A stretch of 64,000 nucleotides of DNA from contig QOZS01000010.1 in the NCBI GenBank assembly GCA_003576705.1, forward strand, positions 59,280-123,279, given 5' to 3'. This document shows, one piece after another, positions 61,806 to 64,000 of this stretch; the first letter of the stretch is position 1, and each line of letters begins with the position of its first letter. Position numbers and translations under genes: made by a program. This DNA is from Desertibaculum subflavum (GTDB taxonomy: Bacteria; Pseudomonadota; Alphaproteobacteria; Ferrovibrionales; Ferrovibrionaceae). Under the pieces are notes generated by a model. The model was not told the DNA's origin. It was given only the letters and a program-made list of their open reading frames with translations, and ran no database searches.

Positions 61806-64000
61806 ATGCACCTGCTGGTCCGCGAAAGCCGCGGACTCGACGACGACGCGGCGGCTATCGACCTGGGCCAGAGCCCGGCCGAGCTGCTGGTGCTGTCGTT
61901 CTCCGACAGCGATCTGCGCGGCGTCGCAGCGGCCTGGGCGTCGGAGCGGGAACGGCTCCCCACGCTGCGGCTTGCCAATCTCGCCCAGCTCCGCCACCCG
62001 CTCTCGGTCGATCTCTACCTGGAGCGGATGCTCGGGCGGGCGCGGGCCATCGTCGTGCGCCTGCTCGGCGGCGTGGAGTATTGGCGCTACGGCGCCGAGC
62101 AGCTGGCGGCCAGCTGCCGCGCGCGAAAGATACCCCTGGTGCTGCTGCCAGGCGACGCCCACGAGGACGCGCGCCTCGCCGAGATGTCGACGGTGCCGCA
62201 GGCCGATCTCGCGCGGCTGCATGCCTATTTCCGTCATGGCGGGCCGGACAACCTGGGCCACGCCCTGCGCTGCCTCGCGCAGATCGCCGGCGGCGAAGCC
62301 AGCACGGAACCGGCGGCGCTGCCGGTGCCCGCGCACGGCATGTTCGACGCTGCCGCACGGTCGAAAGGCGGCCGTCCCCTTGCTGTCGTTGTGTTCTATC
62401 GCGCCTACTTTCTGGCCGGCGACACGGCGCCGATCACGGCGCTGGCGGATGCGCTGGACGCGGCGGGACTCGATGTGCGCGCACTGTTCGTCGACAGCCT
62501 GAAGAATGCGGATTGCGCCCGCTGGATCGGCGATGCCCTGCGCGACATGCGGCCGGCCGTCGTCGTGAACACGACCGGCTTCTCGGCCCGCAGCGAGGAC
62601 AGCGCCTCGCCCCTCGATGCCGCCCAGGCGCCGGTGTTGCAGGCGGTCCTTTCCGGCGCGACCCGCGAGGCCTGGCAACAATCGGCACGCGGCCTGTCGC
62701 AGACCGACCTTGCCATGCAGGTCGTGCTGCCGGAGCTCGACGGGCGGTTGCTGGCCGGCCTGGTCTCGTTCAAGAAGGAGGCGACCGAGTTCGCCGCGCT
62801 CGAGTTCCGCACCAACGCCCACATGCCGGACCGCGAGGGAATCGATCTGGTGGCGCGCCGCGCCGCGGGCTGGGCCCGGCTGGCCGGCACGCCGCCGGGC
62901 CGGCGGCGTATCGCGCTGATTCTGTCCGACTATCCGAATGCGCCGGGCCAGATCGCCCACGCGGTCGGCCTGGATGCGCCCGAGAGCGCCACGGCGATGC
63001 TGCGCCTGCTCGATGATGCCGGTTACGACCTGGGGCCGGATCTGCCGGCCGGTGCCGATCTGGTCCCGGCGCTGTGCGACGCGGAGCGGCGCGTCCGTCT
63101 GCCGCTCGACGACTATCGCCGCCTGTTCGACCAGCTGCCGGGCGAAACACGCGCGGCGATCGCCGATGCCTGGGGAGCGCCGGAAGCCGATCCGGCCTGC
63201 ATCGATGGTGCCTTCGCATTGCCGGGGCTTCGCTTCGGGCAGGTGACGGTCGCTATCCAGCCGGACCGGGGGCACGGACCCGACCGCAAGGTGACGTATC
63301 ACGATCCGGACCTGCCGCCGCGCCACGCCTATGTCGCGTTCTATCTGTGGCTGCGCCGCGTGCTCGACGTCGATGCCATCGTTCACCTCGGCGCGCACGG
63401 CACGCTGGAATGGCTGCCGGGCAAGGCGGTCGCGCTGTCCGCCGCCTGTCATCCGGCCGCGCTGGTCGCCGGCATGCCGGTGATCTATCCCTTCATCGTC
63501 AACAATCCGGGCGAAGCGGCGCAGGCCAAGCGGCGGCTCGGCGCCGTCACCATCGGTCATCTGACGCCGCCGCTGCGCACCGCCGGCACGCATGGCCCGG
63601 CGCGCGAGCTGGAGCAGCTGATCGACGAATATGCCGCCGCCGACGGGTTGGACCGGCGCCGCACCGCGCTGTTGCGCCGCGAGATCCTGGAACGCGCCGA
63701 ATCCATCGGCCTGCTGGCCGAGAGCGGCGCCACGCGCGCGATGCCGGAGGAGGACCAGCTGGGGCGGCTCGATGCCTTCCTATGCGACGTCAAGGACATG
63801 CAGATCCGCGACGGGCTGCATGTCTTCGGCACCGAGATCGCGCCGGAACGCCGCGCGGCGATGCTGGCGGCACTGACCGGCGAGGCCGCCGCGAACGACC
63901 TGGACCGCTCGCCAGCGGCGGAGCGCCGGGCGCTGCTCGACGCGCTCGACGGACGCTTCGTGCCGCCCGGCCCGGCCGGCGCGCCGAGCCGCGGCCGCGC
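61806..64000 (+). CDS. cobN: CobN: aerobic cobaltochelatase large subunit (cut by right edge)
   Basis: The first 731 residues of the large subunit of the ATP-dependent aerobic cobaltochelatase, which inserts cobalt into hydrogenobyrinic acid a,c-diamide together with CobS and CobT chelatase subunits (not in the window). The CobN/BchH blocks VAIQPDRGHGPDRKVTYHD and HLGAHGTLEWLPGKAVALS are present, with two conserved His. ATG 61806 is three bases after cobW. CobN is usually 1100-1300 aa, so roughly half the gene is beyond the edge. Confidence 0.95.
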   Translation, partial: MHLLVRESRGLDDDAAAIDLGQSPAELLVLSFSDSDLRGVAAAWASERERLPTLRLANLAQLRHPLSVDLYLERMLGRARAIVVRLLGGVEYWRYGAEQLAASCRARKIPLVLLPGDAHEDARLAEMSTVPQADLARLHAYFRHGGPDNLGHALRCLAQIAGGEASTEPAALPVPAHGMFDAAARSKGGRPLAVVVFYRAYFLAGDTAPITALADALDAAGLDVRALFVDSLKNADCARWIGDALRDMRPAVVVNTTGFSARSEDSASPLDAAQAPVLQAVLSGATREAWQQSARGLSQTDLAMQVVLPELDGRLLAGLVSFKKEATEFAALEFRTNAHMPDREGIDLVARRAAGWARLAGTPPGRRRIALILSDYPNAPGQIAHAVGLDAPESATAMLRLLDDAGYDLGPDLPAGADLVPALCDAERRVRLPLDDYRRLFDQLPGETRAAIADAWGAPEADPACIDGAFALPGLRFGQVTVAIQPDRGHGPDRKVTYHDPDLPPRHAYVAFYLWLRRVLDVDAIVHLGAHGTLEWLPGKAVALSAACHPAALVAGMPVIYPFIVNNPGEAAQAKRRLGAVTIGHLTPPLRTAGTHGPARELEQLIDEYAAADGLDRRRTALLRREILERAESIGLLAESGATRAMPEEDQLGRLDAFLCDVKDMQIRDGLHVFGTEIAPERRAAMLAALTGEAAANDLDRSPAAERRALLDALDGRFVPPGPAGAPSRGR

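Noticed and set aside
1..64000. CRISPR arrays, tRNA or rRNA genes, insertion sequences or prophage
   Set aside because: None was found on reading: no regular spacer-repeat pattern, no transposase or integrase, and no tRNA-like fold was noticed. A covariance-model scan would be decisive.

Overview
The window is GC-rich, densely packed bacterial DNA. A FixL-type haem kinase, the aerobic (CobN-type) cobalamin route, fused malto-oligosyltrehalose enzymes and dispersed GC-rich palindromes all point to an alphaproteobacterium, perhaps of the Rhodospirillales or a neighbouring order; the genus cannot be read from the sequence. Frequent GTGA and TGATG stop/start overlaps show heavy translational coupling.

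Layout. (1) 1-2.5 kb: a FixL/FixJ-type oxygen-sensing pair (FixJ cut by the left edge) and a divergent MaoC-like hydratase. (2) 2.5-6.7 kb, minus strand: a coupled operon of gamma-glutamyltransferase, M20 amidohydrolase and a SelA-like PLP enzyme. A 0.7 kb intergenic stretch with a compound palindromic repeat follows. (3) 7.4-10.6 kb: a MarR-EmrA-EmrB efflux operon. (4) 10.8-17.1 kb: DUF169 protein, alkylsulfatase-like hydrolase, CMD/AhpD-like protein, MlrC-like M81 protein and a CaiB-type CoA-transferase. (5) 17.6-35.8 kb: an alpha-glucan/trehalose block holding GlgE, TreS-maltokinase fusion, GlgB, GlgX, TreZ and a MalQ-TreY fusion in one operon, with a convergent GH13 alpha-glucosidase. It joins both trehalose/glucan routes, trehalose to maltose-1-phosphate to glucan, and glucan to trehalose. 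(6) 36.2-43.9 kb: a molybdenum hydroxylase (FAD, 2Fe-2S and Mo subunits) with a MoaD/ThiS-like protein, LLM oxidoreductase, cytosolic binding-protein-like protein, 2-hydroxyacid dehydrogenase and amidohydrolase. (7) 43.9-51.7 kb, minus strand: purine-type permease, GMC oxidoreductase, gluconate-dehydrogenase-subunit-3-like protein, thioredoxin-reductase-like flavoprotein, a probable UGSC-family selenoprotein, two paralogous proteins of unknown function and a LigI-like lactonase. (8) 51.8-64 kb: a cobalamin cluster (CobF, CobS, CobU/P, CobT, CobA, CobC, CbiB, CobQ, CobO) and, behind a cobalamin riboswitch, DUF1636, CobW and CobN, which runs off the right edge.

The most striking item is at 46827-47345. 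A conventional reading ends at a TGA after 93 codons. The same frame continues for 78 more codons as a recognisable UGSC domain, with the TGA exactly at the U of the family's U-G-S-C motif. A hairpin placed and shaped like a bacterial SECIS begins 11 nt after it. It lies between a CxxC flavoprotein and two conserved-cysteine paralogues, which suggests an uncharacterised selenium-dependent redox system.
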